From: Ralstonia sp. SET104
GTDB taxonomy: Bacteria > Pseudomonadota > Gammaproteobacteria > Burkholderiales > Burkholderiaceae
DNA length: 54,037 nucleotides
Assembly (NCBI RefSeq): GCF_003851545.1
Contig: NZ_BHVX01000022.1
Location: 1-54,037 of the forward strand
Direction: 5' to 3'
Position numbers and translations under genes: made by a program. The stretch's first letter is position 1; every line of letters starts with the position of its first letter. Shown here piece after piece: positions 27,325 through 35,137 of this stretch. The notes beneath the pieces were generated by a model. The model was not told the origin of the DNA. It did no database searches and saw nothing but the letters and a program-made list of their open reading frames with translations.

Positions 27325-28578
27325 TTACGACGCGGGGCGCTTCATCTGGCACGACGTCGGCTGGGCCGCCAGGTGCGGCTCCAGCGTGACGTCGGTGCGC
27401 CAACCGTAGCCGGTGTTTTCCTGGTCGTACTTGATCTTCTTGCCGTCGGCCTTGACCCAGGTGGTGACGTACAGCGTCTGTTGGGCCTGGTGGTCGGTCT
27501 TGCGCATCTCGACCGGGCCGTTCAGGCTCTCGATCGTTATGCCTTCCATCGCCTTTGCCACCTTGGCCGGTTCGGCCGAACCAGCCGTCTTGACAGCCTT
27601 GGAGAGGAAGGCCATGCCGGTGTAGACATCGGCGTTGAAAAAGTCGTCGTTGTACTTCTTCTTGAAGCCGTCAAGCACGGCGCTGGTCTTCGGGTTGCCG
27701 TCGTTCGGTGCGAAGTAGCTGATCACCTTCACGCGGTCTGCACCGGAGGCGCCCATCGCCGTGGGCACGCCGGTGGTGCCAGCGTAATACGTGTAAAAGT
27801 TGGTGTTCAGGCCCGCATCCTTCGATGCGCGAATCAGCAACGCCAGATCGCTCCCCCAGTTGCCGGTGATGACCGTATCGGCGCCCGACGCACGGATCTT
27901 CGCCACGTACGGTGAGAAATCCTTCACCTGCGCCAACGGGTGCAGGTCTTCACCCACCACCTGAATGTCCGGACGCTTGCGCTTGAGGTATTCCTTGGCG
28001 GCGCGCGCCACCTGATGGCCAAACGAGTAGTTCTGGTTCAGCAGGTAGACCTTCTTGATGTTCGGATCCTTGGCCAGGTAGCTGGTCAGGGCTTCCATCT
28101 TCATGTCGGAATTGGCATCCAGACGGAAGTGCCAGTAGTTGCACTTGTTGTTAGTCATGTCCGGATCAACCGCGGCGTAGTTGAGATAGATGATCTCCTT
28201 GCCCGGATTGCGGTCGTTGTACTTGGCGATGGCGTCCTGCAGCGCCATGCCCACGCTGGAGCCATCGCCCTGCGCAACGTAGCGAATGCCCTGATCGGTG
28301 ATCTGCTTGAGAATCGTCAGGCTCTCCTGCGGCGAGACCTTGTTGTCAAAACCCACGACTTCAAACTTGGTGCCGTTGCCGCTCCAGTTCTGCTGGTTGG
28401 CCATATCAGCCGCGTATTGCCAGCTGCGCAGCTGGTTCTGGCCAAGCGCGCCCATCAACCCGGACAGCGGATCGATCCACGCGATCTTGACGGTCTCGGC
28501 CGCCTGAACCTGAGCAGTGCTCGCGCAGAATGCGCCCGCAATGGCCGCCGCGCACAGCGCGAGTCGGAATGCCTTCAT
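27325..28578 (-). CDS. Branched-chain-type amino-acid ABC transporter substrate-binding protein
   Basis: From ATG 28578 (MKAFRLALCAAAIAGAFCAST) the protein has 417 residues with a Sec signal cleaved near VQAA. The type I periplasmic binding fold is evident (VKIAWIDPLSGLMGALGQNQLRSW, then NQNYSFGHQVARAAKEYLK, then GADTVITGNWGSDLALLIRAS), as in LivK relatives. No permease or ATPase genes are adjacent, so it either works with a transporter elsewhere or is an orphan. It is divergent from a TetR-family gene, and two palindromes lie in the 236-base gap. The ligand could be an amino acid, amide or aromatic acid. Confidence 0.9.
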   Translation of the reverse strand: MKAFRLALCAAAIAGAFCASTAQVQAAETVKIAWIDPLSGLMGALGQNQLRSWQYAADMANQQNWSGNGTKFEVVGFDNKVSPQESLTILKQITDQGIRYVAQGDGSSVGMALQDAIAKYNDRNPGKEIIYLNYAAVDPDMTNNKCNYWHFRLDANSDMKMEALTSYLAKDPNIKKVYLLNQNYSFGHQVARAAKEYLKRKRPDIQVVGEDLHPLAQVKDFSPYVAKIRASGADTVITGNWGSDLALLIRASKDAGLNTNFYTYYAGTTGVPTAMGASGADRVKVISYFAPNDGNPKTSAVLDGFKKKYNDDFFNADVYTGMAFLSKAVKTAGSAEPAKVAKAMEGITIESLNGPVEMRKTDHQAQQTLYVTTWVKADGKKIKYDQENTGYGWRTDVTLEPHLAAQPTSCQMKRPAS

Positions 28579-28690
28579 GCAAATGTCTCCTGATGTCTTA
28601 TGTCTTATCGTCGGACGCCGTGCAGAAGGCATCGCCGAGCATGGCTCTTGCAAAAAACCGCAAACCGAGGCTTACCGTAGCTCGATCCTT

Positions 28691-28714
28691 CCATACACAA
28701 ACGTATGTGCATGG
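28691..28714. promoter_or_regulatory. 24-base near-palindrome in the TetR divergent promoter region
   Basis: The sequence beginning CCATACACAAACGTATG and ending TGTGCATGG is symmetric about its centre except for two base pairs on each side (20 of 24 positions match), with ACGT at the core. Length and symmetry fit a TetR-family operator. It lies 101 bases upstream of the TetR start and 113 bases upstream of the binding-protein start. Confidence 0.5.
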
Positions 28715-28727
28715 TAGGAGCGCGTTT

Positions 28728-28741
28728 GTTGACATGTCAAC
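28728..28741. promoter_or_regulatory. Perfect 14-base palindrome GTTGACATGTCAAC
   Basis: The sequence is fully self-complementary. It contains TTGACA, so it may double as a promoter -35 element reading toward the TetR gene. It lies 14 bases from the 24-base near-palindrome. Either could be the operator of the TetR-type regulator. Confidence 0.4.
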
Positions 28742-28814
28742 CCGCGCAAACCTGGGGGCGCCGGCCCGATTTAAGCGCTGGACAGCCGTGTCAGCGGAGC
28801 TAGAATCCGCCTTC

Positions 28815-29480
28815 ATGCCCACGCCCTCCCCGCTGATCGACCAACACGACGTGCCCGTCGACGTTGATGCCGATGCCGCCTCCCCCGCCGCGCCGCGTGC
28901 ACAGCTCACGCCCAACGACTGGGTGCGTGCCGCCACCGATCTGCTCGTCACCAAGAGCATCGATGCCGTGCGTGTGGATGTGCTCGCCAAGCAATTGGAT
29001 GTCACGCGCGGCAGCTTCTACTGGCACTTCAAGAACCGCGACGACCTGCTGAACCAGGTGCTGCAAGACTGGAGCGAGCGCACACGCGTGGGCCCCAAGC
29101 TGGAGCGGCAGAATCCATCGGTGCAAGGCCTGGTGCGTGACCTGCTGGCGCTGCCGTTTCGCGGACGCAGCGCGCGCCGCACCGCGATGGTTGAATTCGC
29201 CATCCGTGTCTGGGCGCGGCGCGACCCGATGGCGCAACAGGCTGTCGAAGCTGTCGACGAGCACCGCATGGATTACTACGTCCAGCACTTCCAGGCGATC
29301 GGCTTTGCGCGCAAGGATGCCAAGACGCGTGCCTTCATGCTCTACGCTTATCAGCTCTCCGAAGCCACGCTCTGGCACCACGGCAGCAAGCCCGACAAGG
29401 ACGCGCGCCGCCGCTTCTTTGAAGACACGCTGCTTGCGGGCGCACCGTCCGGGGGTTCGACCGGCACGCCGCAGGAATAA
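28815..29480 (+). CDS. TetR/AcrR-family transcriptional regulator
   Basis: Starting at ATG 28815 the protein has 221 residues. After an acidic N-terminal leader of about 30 residues the TetR helix-turn-helix occupies about 35-80 (WVRAATDLLVTKSIDAVRVD, then LAKQLDVTRGSFYWHFKNRD). The C-terminal ligand and dimer domain is all-helical (DYYVQHFQAIGFARKDAKTR). It sits between the divergent binding-protein gene and a co-directional MFS gene that begins 40 bases after its stop, so it may control one or both. No strong ribosome site precedes the start. Confidence 0.9.
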   Translation: MPTPSPLIDQHDVPVDVDADAASPAAPRAQLTPNDWVRAATDLLVTKSIDAVRVDVLAKQLDVTRGSFYWHFKNRDDLLNQVLQDWSERTRVGPKLERQNPSVQGLVRDLLALPFRGRSARRTAMVEFAIRVWARRDPMAQQAVEAVDEHRMDYYVQHFQAIGFARKDAKTRAFMLYAYQLSEATLWHHGSKPDKDARRRFFEDTLLAGAPSGGSTGTPQE

Positions 29481-29520
29481 ATCGTGCTGCGTCACGCGCA
29501 TTCCCCCCGAGTGCGCCGCG

Positions 29521-30966
29521 ATGCCCGAATCGCCAGCGTTTCACACATCCGACCTGCCCAGCCGGCTTGATCGCCTGCCCTGGAGCCGCTTTCACACGCG
29601 CGTTGTCATCGCGCTGGGCATTACGTGGTTACTCGACGGGTTGGAGGTGACACTCGCCGGTGCTGTTGCGGGCGCGCTCAAGCAAAGCCCCGTGCTGCAT
29701 CTCACCAATGCGCAGGTTGGTATTGCCAGCAGTGCTTATCTGGTCGGCGCAGTGTTCGGTGCGCTGCTGTTCGGCTGGCTGACGGACCGCCTGGGCCGTC
29801 GCAAGCTGTTCTTCATCACGCTGGGCGTGTACATCTCGGCCACGCTGGCGACGGCGTTTTCGTGGAGCTTCGCCAGCCTCGTGCTGTTTCGCGTGCTCAC
29901 GGGCGCGGGCATTGGCGGGGAATACGCGGCCATCAACTCGACCATCCAGGAACTGACGCCGGCGCGCGTACGCGGCTGGACGGACCTTGCCATCAACGGC
30001 ACGTTCTGGGTGGGTGCGGCGTTGGGTGCCGGTGCATCGCTGTGGCTGCTGGACCCGGCGCATATGCGCGTCGATACCGGCTGGCGGCTGTGCTTCTTGA
30101 TCGGCGCGGCGCTGGGGCTCGTCATCCTGGTGATGCGCTTCTGGATTCCAGAAAGCCCGCGCTGGCTCATCACGCGTGGCCGGCATGCGCAAGCGCAGGC
30201 CATCGTGTGCGCCATCGAAAGCGAAATCACCGCACGCGGCCATCGTTTCGATACCGTGCCGCTGCCCGCGTTGCGCATGCGCAGCCGCGACCATCCTCAT
30301 CTGATGGAGGTGGCGCGCGTGCTGTTTGTGCAGCACCGCCGGCGCGCGCTGGTCGGCCTTGCGTTGATGGCGGCCCAGGCGTTCTTCTACAACGCGATCT
30401 TCTTCACGTACGCACTCGTGCTGACAGATTTCTACGACGTGCCCGCCACCAAGGTCGGCACGTATTTACTGCCCTTCGCATTGGGCAACTTTCTCGGCCC
30501 GCTGCTGCTGGGGCGGTTGTTTGACGTAGTGGGACGACGCACGATGATTGCCGCCACCTATGCGATCAGTGGCGTACTGCTGCTCGCAAGCGGTGCGCTG
30601 TTCAAGGCCGGCGTGCTGGATGGCACCACGCAGACGATCGCCTGGACGGTGGTGTTCTTCTTTGCATCGGCCGCCGCCAGTTCAGCGTATCTGACGGTGA
30701 GCGAGACCTTTCCGCTAGAAGTGCGAGCGCTGGCCATCGCGCTGTTCTATGCGGTGGGCACAGGGCTGGGCGGCGTGGCAGGCCCGACATTGTTCGGCTG
30801 GCTGATCGACACCCACTCGCGCGGCGCGGTGTTTGGCGGCTATGCATTTGGCGCCGTGCTGATGCTGCTGGCCGCCGTGGTGCAGGCTTGCTGGGGCACC
30901 GCCGCCGAGCGCAAACCGCTCGAACACGTGGCCGCCCCGCTATCGGCGGACGATGCTGCGGCTTGA
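29521..30966 (+). CDS. MFS transporter, sugar/aromatic-acid porter type
   Basis: The 481-residue protein has twelve predicted membrane helices. Typical motifs are ITWLLDGLEVTLAGAV in helix 1, the helix 2-3 loop GWLTDRLGRRK, the helix 4-5 segment GAGIGGEYAAINSTIQEL, and PESPRWLITRGR after helix 6, the sugar-porter-like signature shared with metabolite-proton symporters. An unusual feature is the long cytosolic loop with HPHLMEVARVLFVQHRRR. ATG 29521 opens in the frame that contains the family sequence; the frame also runs upstream inside the TetR gene but without meaning. Probable operon with the TetR regulator. The substrate is not known. Confidence 0.92.
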   Translation: MPESPAFHTSDLPSRLDRLPWSRFHTRVVIALGITWLLDGLEVTLAGAVAGALKQSPVLHLTNAQVGIASSAYLVGAVFGALLFGWLTDRLGRRKLFFITLGVYISATLATAFSWSFASLVLFRVLTGAGIGGEYAAINSTIQELTPARVRGWTDLAINGTFWVGAALGAGASLWLLDPAHMRVDTGWRLCFLIGAALGLVILVMRFWIPESPRWLITRGRHAQAQAIVCAIESEITARGHRFDTVPLPALRMRSRDHPHLMEVARVLFVQHRRRALVGLALMAAQAFFYNAIFFTYALVLTDFYDVPATKVGTYLLPFALGNFLGPLLLGRLFDVVGRRTMIAATYAISGVLLLASGALFKAGVLDGTTQTIAWTVVFFFASAAASSAYLTVSETFPLEVRALAIALFYAVGTGLGGVAGPTLFGWLIDTHSRGAVFGGYAFGAVLMLLAAVVQACWGTAAERKPLEHVAAPLSADDAAA

Positions 30967-31061
30967 TCCGTACCAAGCGCACGCCATGCGCGTCGCCACC
31001 GGCCGCATATATACTGCCCGCTGCCCTTTCCTGTGCCCTTCCCCGTTTGCCGGAGACACCC

Positions 31062-31499
31062 ATGACTGACGCGACCTACGACAACCAGAATATCTTCGCC
31101 AAGATCCTGCGCGGCGAGCTGCCGTGTATCAAGGTGTACGAAGACGACCACACCGTCGCTTTCATGGACATCATGCCGCAGGCCGACGGCCACGTGCTGG
31201 TGCTGCCCAAGGAAGGCGCCGCGTTGCTGTTCGACCTGTCCGACGAAGCCGCCTCTGCCGCCATCCGCACCACGCGCAAGCTGGCGCGCGCGGTGCGTGC
31301 TGCGTTCACGCCGCCGGGCATCGCAGTCTTCCAATTGAACGGCAGCGCCGCCGGCCAGACCGTGCCGCACGTGCACTTTCACGTGCTGCCGCGCTACAGC
31401 GACACTCCGCTGCAACCGCACGCCCGCGTACAGGCCGACAGCGAGAAACTGAAGGCCCACGCCGAGAAGATCATCGCTGCACTGCAAGCCGGCCAGTAA
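31062..31499 (+). CDS. HIT-family nucleotide hydrolase
   Basis: The 145-residue protein carries the histidine triad HVHFHV (H103, H105, H107) that gives the family its name, with the nucleotide-binding stretch NIFAKILRGELPCIKVYEDD near the N-terminus. Members hydrolyse phosphoramidate or nucleoside-phosphate bonds, for example AMP-lysine. The start at 31062 follows GGAGACACC. It is a lone gene between an MFS gene and the DUF2917 region. The following 160 bases hold no clear gene; on the minus strand they read like a short, degenerate protein tail that I cannot assign. Confidence 0.93.
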   Translation: MTDATYDNQNIFAKILRGELPCIKVYEDDHTVAFMDIMPQADGHVLVLPKEGAALLFDLSDEAASAAIRTTRKLARAVRAAFTPPGIAVFQLNGSAAGQTVPHVHFHVLPRYSDTPLQPHARVQADSEKLKAHAEKIIAALQAGQ

Positions 31500-31661
31500 G
31501 CCCCGTCTCTACGGCGCAGCGGCCGGCATACGCATCTGCGCATCGAGCACGGCCTGCGCCTCTTCGACAAACGCATGGGCCTGCACCGCAGTAGCGTGCA
31601 GGCCAGCAGCCCGCCGGGTGGGCGGACCGAGTTCCGGCTGGTGTTTGCGGCCCAGGTGCTC

Positions 31662-32024
31662 TCAGGTACCAATGCGCTGCGCCGACGGCGTACGCGTGGC
31701 ATCCTGCCCATCGTCACGCAGAATCTGCCGATACGCGGCCGCCACCAGCAAACCGATGAAGCGCAACAGGCGGCGCGGCGCGTTGATGTCTTCAGTCACG
31801 GCAAAGCGCGCCGGCGTGCCTTCCACCGGTTCACCGGACAGCCAGAAGCGCACGCCCGCCGGCACGTCGATCGATTGACCAGGCCTGAGCCACATGTCTT
31901 GGCGCTGATGCTCTTGCGTAACCCACAACAACCCGGCTTGTGCGGCGATGGTTTGGGCCCGTGCCGACCGCCAGCTCACCGGCACGCCCGGCCGGTCGAG
32001 TTCGAAGATCCTGATTTCGCGCAT
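31662..32024 (-). CDS. DUF2917 domain protein
   Basis: Starting at ATG 32024, which follows AGGAGTCTCCATC, the product has 120 residues. It matches the DUF2917 pattern: a tryptophan-containing cupin-like beta fold (GLLWVTQEHQRQDMWLRPGQ, then DVPAGVRFWLSG) and a helical tail (RRLLRFIGLLVAAAYRQIL). The family is common in Burkholderiales and has no established function. It is divergent from a PAS-GGDEF gene, and the 261-base gap contains a GAACAGT operator array identical in spacing to the one before the MocR regulator at 35138. Confidence 0.8.
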   Translation of the reverse strand: MREIRIFELDRPGVPVSWRSARAQTIAAQAGLLWVTQEHQRQDMWLRPGQSIDVPAGVRFWLSGEPVEGTPARFAVTEDINAPRRLLRFIGLLVAAAYRQILRDDGQDATRTPSAQRIGT

Positions 32025-32121
32025 GATGGAGACTCCTGTGCCGAGGGTTCGTTGGTGGGTTTTTATGGGGACTGCGGATCGGCACGGTTCCATCTTGCGC
32101 GGCAGTTCAAGCCGTTGACAT

Positions 32122-32153
32122 GAACAGTTGCGAACAGTTTGACTGAACTGTTC
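32122..32153. promoter_or_regulatory. Three-part GAACAGT operator, probable MocR site
   Basis: GAACAGT occurs at 32122 and 32132 in the same direction, and its complement ACTGTTC at 32147. A further GAACAGTTC stands at 32166-32174. The start spacing 0, +10, +25 is exactly that of the array at 35081. Two direct repeats plus one inverted repeat is a typical MocR/PdxR operator layout. It lies between the divergent DUF2917 and PAS-GGDEF genes. Confidence 0.7.
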
Positions 32154-32285
32154 AATATCTTTCGCGAACAGTTCGGGCAGCCGAAGTTCAGGGTGAAACC
32201 CGCCTCCTGTGGGGTTCAGCATTCTCTGCGGCTGCCGTTATGCCGACGTAGCGATGGCGCGGTTGGATTGCGCATTGAGACTGGA

Positions 32286-33257
32286 ATGCATACGGAGTTC
32301 GGCATGGCTGGCATCAACGATCTGGGCAGCGACGGCGCGGTCTACAAGACGCTGCTGGAATCGACCAAGGCCATTCCCTGGAAGATCGACTGGTCGACGA
32401 TGACATTTGCCTACATCGGCCCGCAAATCGAACCGCTACTCGGCTGGAGCCAGGAGAGCTGGGGCACGGCCGAAGACTGGGCAACGCGCATTCACCCCGA
32501 CGACCGGGACTACGTGGTGAACTTCTGTATCGCCCAGTCCCAAGCCGGGGTGGATCACGAGGCCGATTACCGCGCGCTCACGAAGGACAACGGGTATGTC
32601 TGGATTCGTGATGTCGTCCACGTGGTGCGCAATGACAGCGGCCAGGTGGAATCGCTGATCGGCTTCATGTTCGACATCAGCGAGCGCAAGAAGACCGAAG
32701 AAAAGCTGATCGCCCTGCAAAAGGAACTGGAGGCGCTGTCATTCAAGGACGGGCTGACGGGTATCGCCAACCGGCGCCAGTTTGACGTCAGCCTCGAAAG
32801 AGAATGGACAAGCGCGCGCAGCGGCGGCTTGCCGTTGTCGCTGATCCTGATCGATGTGGATTTCTTCAAGCAATACAACGACCTGTACGGACACATTCAG
32901 GGCGACACATGCCTGATCGACATTGCCCAGACACTGAACCTGGCTTCGACCGGCCCACGCGATGTGGTCGCGCGCTTTGGCGGTGAAGAATTCATCCTGA
33001 TGCTGCCGGAAACAGGCGCCGCCGGAGCCCACAGGGTTGCAGAGCGCTGCCAGCGTCTGATCGAGAAACTGGCCATCCCTCACTCGCAGTCGCCACATGG
33101 CCAGCACGTCACTGTCAGCATTGGGGTTGGAACCATCGTTCCGGATGCTGACGTCAGCGCAACGGGGTTCATCCAGGCCGTCGACCGGCAGCTCTACGTA
33201 GCCAAACAAAACGGCCGCAACCGGATCGAATCTTTCGACGGACGGCCGGTGAAATAA
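32286..33257 (+). CDS. PAS-GGDEF diguanylate cyclase
   Basis: From ATG 32286 the protein has 323 residues (ATG 32304 is an alternative). Residues about 30-135 are a PAS fold of the PAS_3 type (DWSTMTFAYIGPQIEPLLGW, EDWATRIHPDDRD, VWIRDVVHVVRND). A short coiled segment joins it to the GGDEF domain with active site RFGGEEFILMLPE (GGEEF at 232-236) and LIDVDFFKQYNDLYGH, both intact, so c-di-GMP synthesis is expected. The residues five before GGEEF are GPRD, so the RxxD inhibitory site is missing. No membrane segment is seen. A MocR-type operator lies upstream, tying it to the regulator 3 kb away. Confidence 0.93.
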   Translation: MHTEFGMAGINDLGSDGAVYKTLLESTKAIPWKIDWSTMTFAYIGPQIEPLLGWSQESWGTAEDWATRIHPDDRDYVVNFCIAQSQAGVDHEADYRALTKDNGYVWIRDVVHVVRNDSGQVESLIGFMFDISERKKTEEKLIALQKELEALSFKDGLTGIANRRQFDVSLEREWTSARSGGLPLSLILIDVDFFKQYNDLYGHIQGDTCLIDIAQTLNLASTGPRDVVARFGGEEFILMLPETGAAGAHRVAERCQRLIEKLAIPHSQSPHGQHVTVSIGVGTIVPDADVSATGFIQAVDRQLYVAKQNGRNRIESFDGRPVK

Positions 33258-33288
33258 CCGACCGCCTCAAGTCCTGACAGAAAACGGC

Positions 33289-34809
33289 TCAGCCCGCCGC
33301 CTGCTGCACCAGCCGGTGATAGAAGCGGATCAGCTCCACCAGGTTTGCCTCGGTAATCCGCTCGTTGGTGCCATGAAAACGCGGCAGGTCTTCCGGCTTG
33401 GCGCGCACCGGCGAGAAGCGATACACGTGGTCGGCAATCTCAATCATGTGGCGCGAATCGGTCGCGCCAATCATCAGCCCTGGCGCGACGACGGTGCCCG
33501 GAAACAGCTCGCGCACCGTCTTGTTGATCAGTTGGTACGACGCCGATTGCGTGGGCGAGACGGACGATAGGGGCGAGGCTTCGCTTGAACCGGGCAGCCG
33601 GCTCAATTCGAACTTGCCTTTGGGCGCGGCGGCTCGGGCGGAGTCTTCCACGTGTGCGGTGACGGAGGCGATAGTGTCGCCTGGCAGCAGGCGGAAGTTG
33701 ACCGTGGCCTCGGCGCGGCCGGGCAGCACGTTGTCCTTGTTGCCGGCCTGCACGATGGTCAGCGCAGTGGTGGTGCGCAGCATGGCGTTGGAGCTGGCCG
33801 ATGCTTCCAACTGCTTCTGCACCATCGGCCCGAACAGCCACAGGTTGGACAGCACAACGCGGCTGAAACCCTGCATCTCGGGCGCCAGCGTTGCAAACAT
33901 CTCCTGCGCAACACCACGAATGCCGGCGGGCAGTTGGTCGTCATCCAGCCGCTTGAGCGTGGCGCTCATCATGGCGATGGCGCTCTGCCCGTGCGGCGGC
34001 GGCATCGACGAATGCCCCGGCGTGGCCGCCACCTTGAGCTGCACGGAGAGAAAGCCCTTTTCCGCCACGCCGATCAGCGCAGCCGGCTTGGCCAGCCCCG
34101 GCAGCACGCCTTCGGTAATCAGCAGCCCTTCGTCAACCACGAAGTCGAGCCGCTCACCGCGCGACTTGAGCAGCGCAGCGATCTGCTTGGCACCGCGCTC
34201 GCCACCCACCTCCTCATCGGCGCCAAAGGCCAGATGGATGGTGCGGCGAGGCTTGAAACCGCTGGCGGCCAGCAGCTCGATTGCTTCCATCTGCGAGATG
34301 AGGTTGCCCTTGTCGTCCCACGCGCCGCGGCCCCAGACCATGCCGTCTTTCACCACGCCGTCAAAGGGCGGCTGAGTCCAATCGCCTTCTGTGCCGGGGG
34401 CAATGGGCACGACGTCCTGGTGCGCCATCAGCATGATCGGCGGCAATGATGGATCGGAGCCCTTCCAGGTGTAGAGCAGCGCAAAGTCACCCACTTGCTC
34501 GCGTTGCAGCACGGCGTGCGCCTTGGAGTAACGCGCCTGAAGCATCGCGTGCAACTGGCGGAACTGGTCGGCGTTCAGTTGCGCATCCGTCGCGCTGGAT
34601 ACGGTGCGTGCGCGCACGGCTTCGGCCAAGTGCGCTGCAGCGGCTGGACCATCCACGGCCACCGGCGTAACAGCGGGCACATCGAGCTGGCGCGAGCCGT
34701 GCCGCCATGTGTTGAACGCCACGTAAGCGGCCACCAACACGACAATCGCGATGACGAGGCGCAACAGCCGCCCCACCACGGCTCCACGACGCTTGGACGA
34801 CGTACGCAT
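33289..34809 (-). CDS. Membrane-anchored M20 peptidase (carboxypeptidase S-like)
   Basis: ATG 34809 follows AAGGAGAGGAGACACA and gives 506 residues. Residues 11-33 form one membrane anchor (VVGRLLRLVIAIVVLVAAYVAF), placing the enzyme outside the cytoplasm. Metal and catalytic residues are clear: H130 and D132 in MLMAHQDVVP, D165 in GRGAWDDKGN, E199-E200 in GADEEVGGERG, and a late histidine in GATDSRHMIEIAD. The dimerisation domain sits between about 260 and 380. The carboxypeptidase S group removes C-terminal residues or cleaves N-acyl amino acids. It is convergent with the PAS-GGDEF gene and divergent from the MocR gene. Confidence 0.92.
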   Translation of the reverse strand: MRTSSKRRGAVVGRLLRLVIAIVVLVAAYVAFNTWRHGSRQLDVPAVTPVAVDGPAAAAHLAEAVRARTVSSATDAQLNADQFRQLHAMLQARYSKAHAVLQREQVGDFALLYTWKGSDPSLPPIMLMAHQDVVPIAPGTEGDWTQPPFDGVVKDGMVWGRGAWDDKGNLISQMEAIELLAASGFKPRRTIHLAFGADEEVGGERGAKQIAALLKSRGERLDFVVDEGLLITEGVLPGLAKPAALIGVAEKGFLSVQLKVAATPGHSSMPPPHGQSAIAMMSATLKRLDDDQLPAGIRGVAQEMFATLAPEMQGFSRVVLSNLWLFGPMVQKQLEASASSNAMLRTTTALTIVQAGNKDNVLPGRAEATVNFRLLPGDTIASVTAHVEDSARAAAPKGKFELSRLPGSSEASPLSSVSPTQSASYQLINKTVRELFPGTVVAPGLMIGATDSRHMIEIADHVYRFSPVRAKPEDLPRFHGTNERITEANLVELIRFYHRLVQQAAG

Positions 34810-35137
34810 TGTGTCTCCTCTCCTTTGAAGGTGCATTGCCTTCGCCCGGTATGCATGCACCGGGCGTAAGGCGCCAGTATCGCCGGAGTCGCATGCGTTC
34901 GGGGCGGTTCCGAATGCGGCTTCAAAATGCGCAAAGAAGAAGGGTCGGCCCCTGTTTGCGAGGACCGGCCCTGTTTTCAAACGATTGCAACCGCAGTGCG
35001 ATCAGCCCAGCGCGGACGCATCGCCTGCGGCAAGCTGATCAAGCACACCCTCGGTTTCGGCACGTTTGGCTACAATCCTTGAACAGTAGCGAACAGTCAT
35101 ATTCGACTGTTCGGCTGCATCCAGCCCTGCCCGCGCC
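34810..35137. other. Divergent promoter region between the M20 peptidase and MocR genes
   Basis: This 328-base gap contains TACAAT at 35071-35076, a good -10 element for the MocR gene, immediately followed by the GAACAGT operator array at 35081-35112 (separate entry). The part near 34810 holds the ribosome site of the peptidase gene. Nothing else was recognised. Confidence 0.5.
35081..35112. promoter_or_regulatory. Three-part GAACAGT operator before the MocR gene
   Basis: GAACAGT at 35081 and 35091 in direct orientation and ACTGTTC at 35106 form the array. It directly follows TACAAT and so would overlie the transcription start, the position for autorepression. The regulator's start codon is 26 bases downstream. 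An identically spaced copy is at 32122. Confidence 0.75.

Noticed and set aside
31511-31660. Minus-strand segment reading AVQAHAFVEEAQAVLDAQMR up to a stop at 31511
   Set aside because: It looks like the tail of a degraded gene, but the frame is closed upstream and no family could be named, so it was not listed as a feature.
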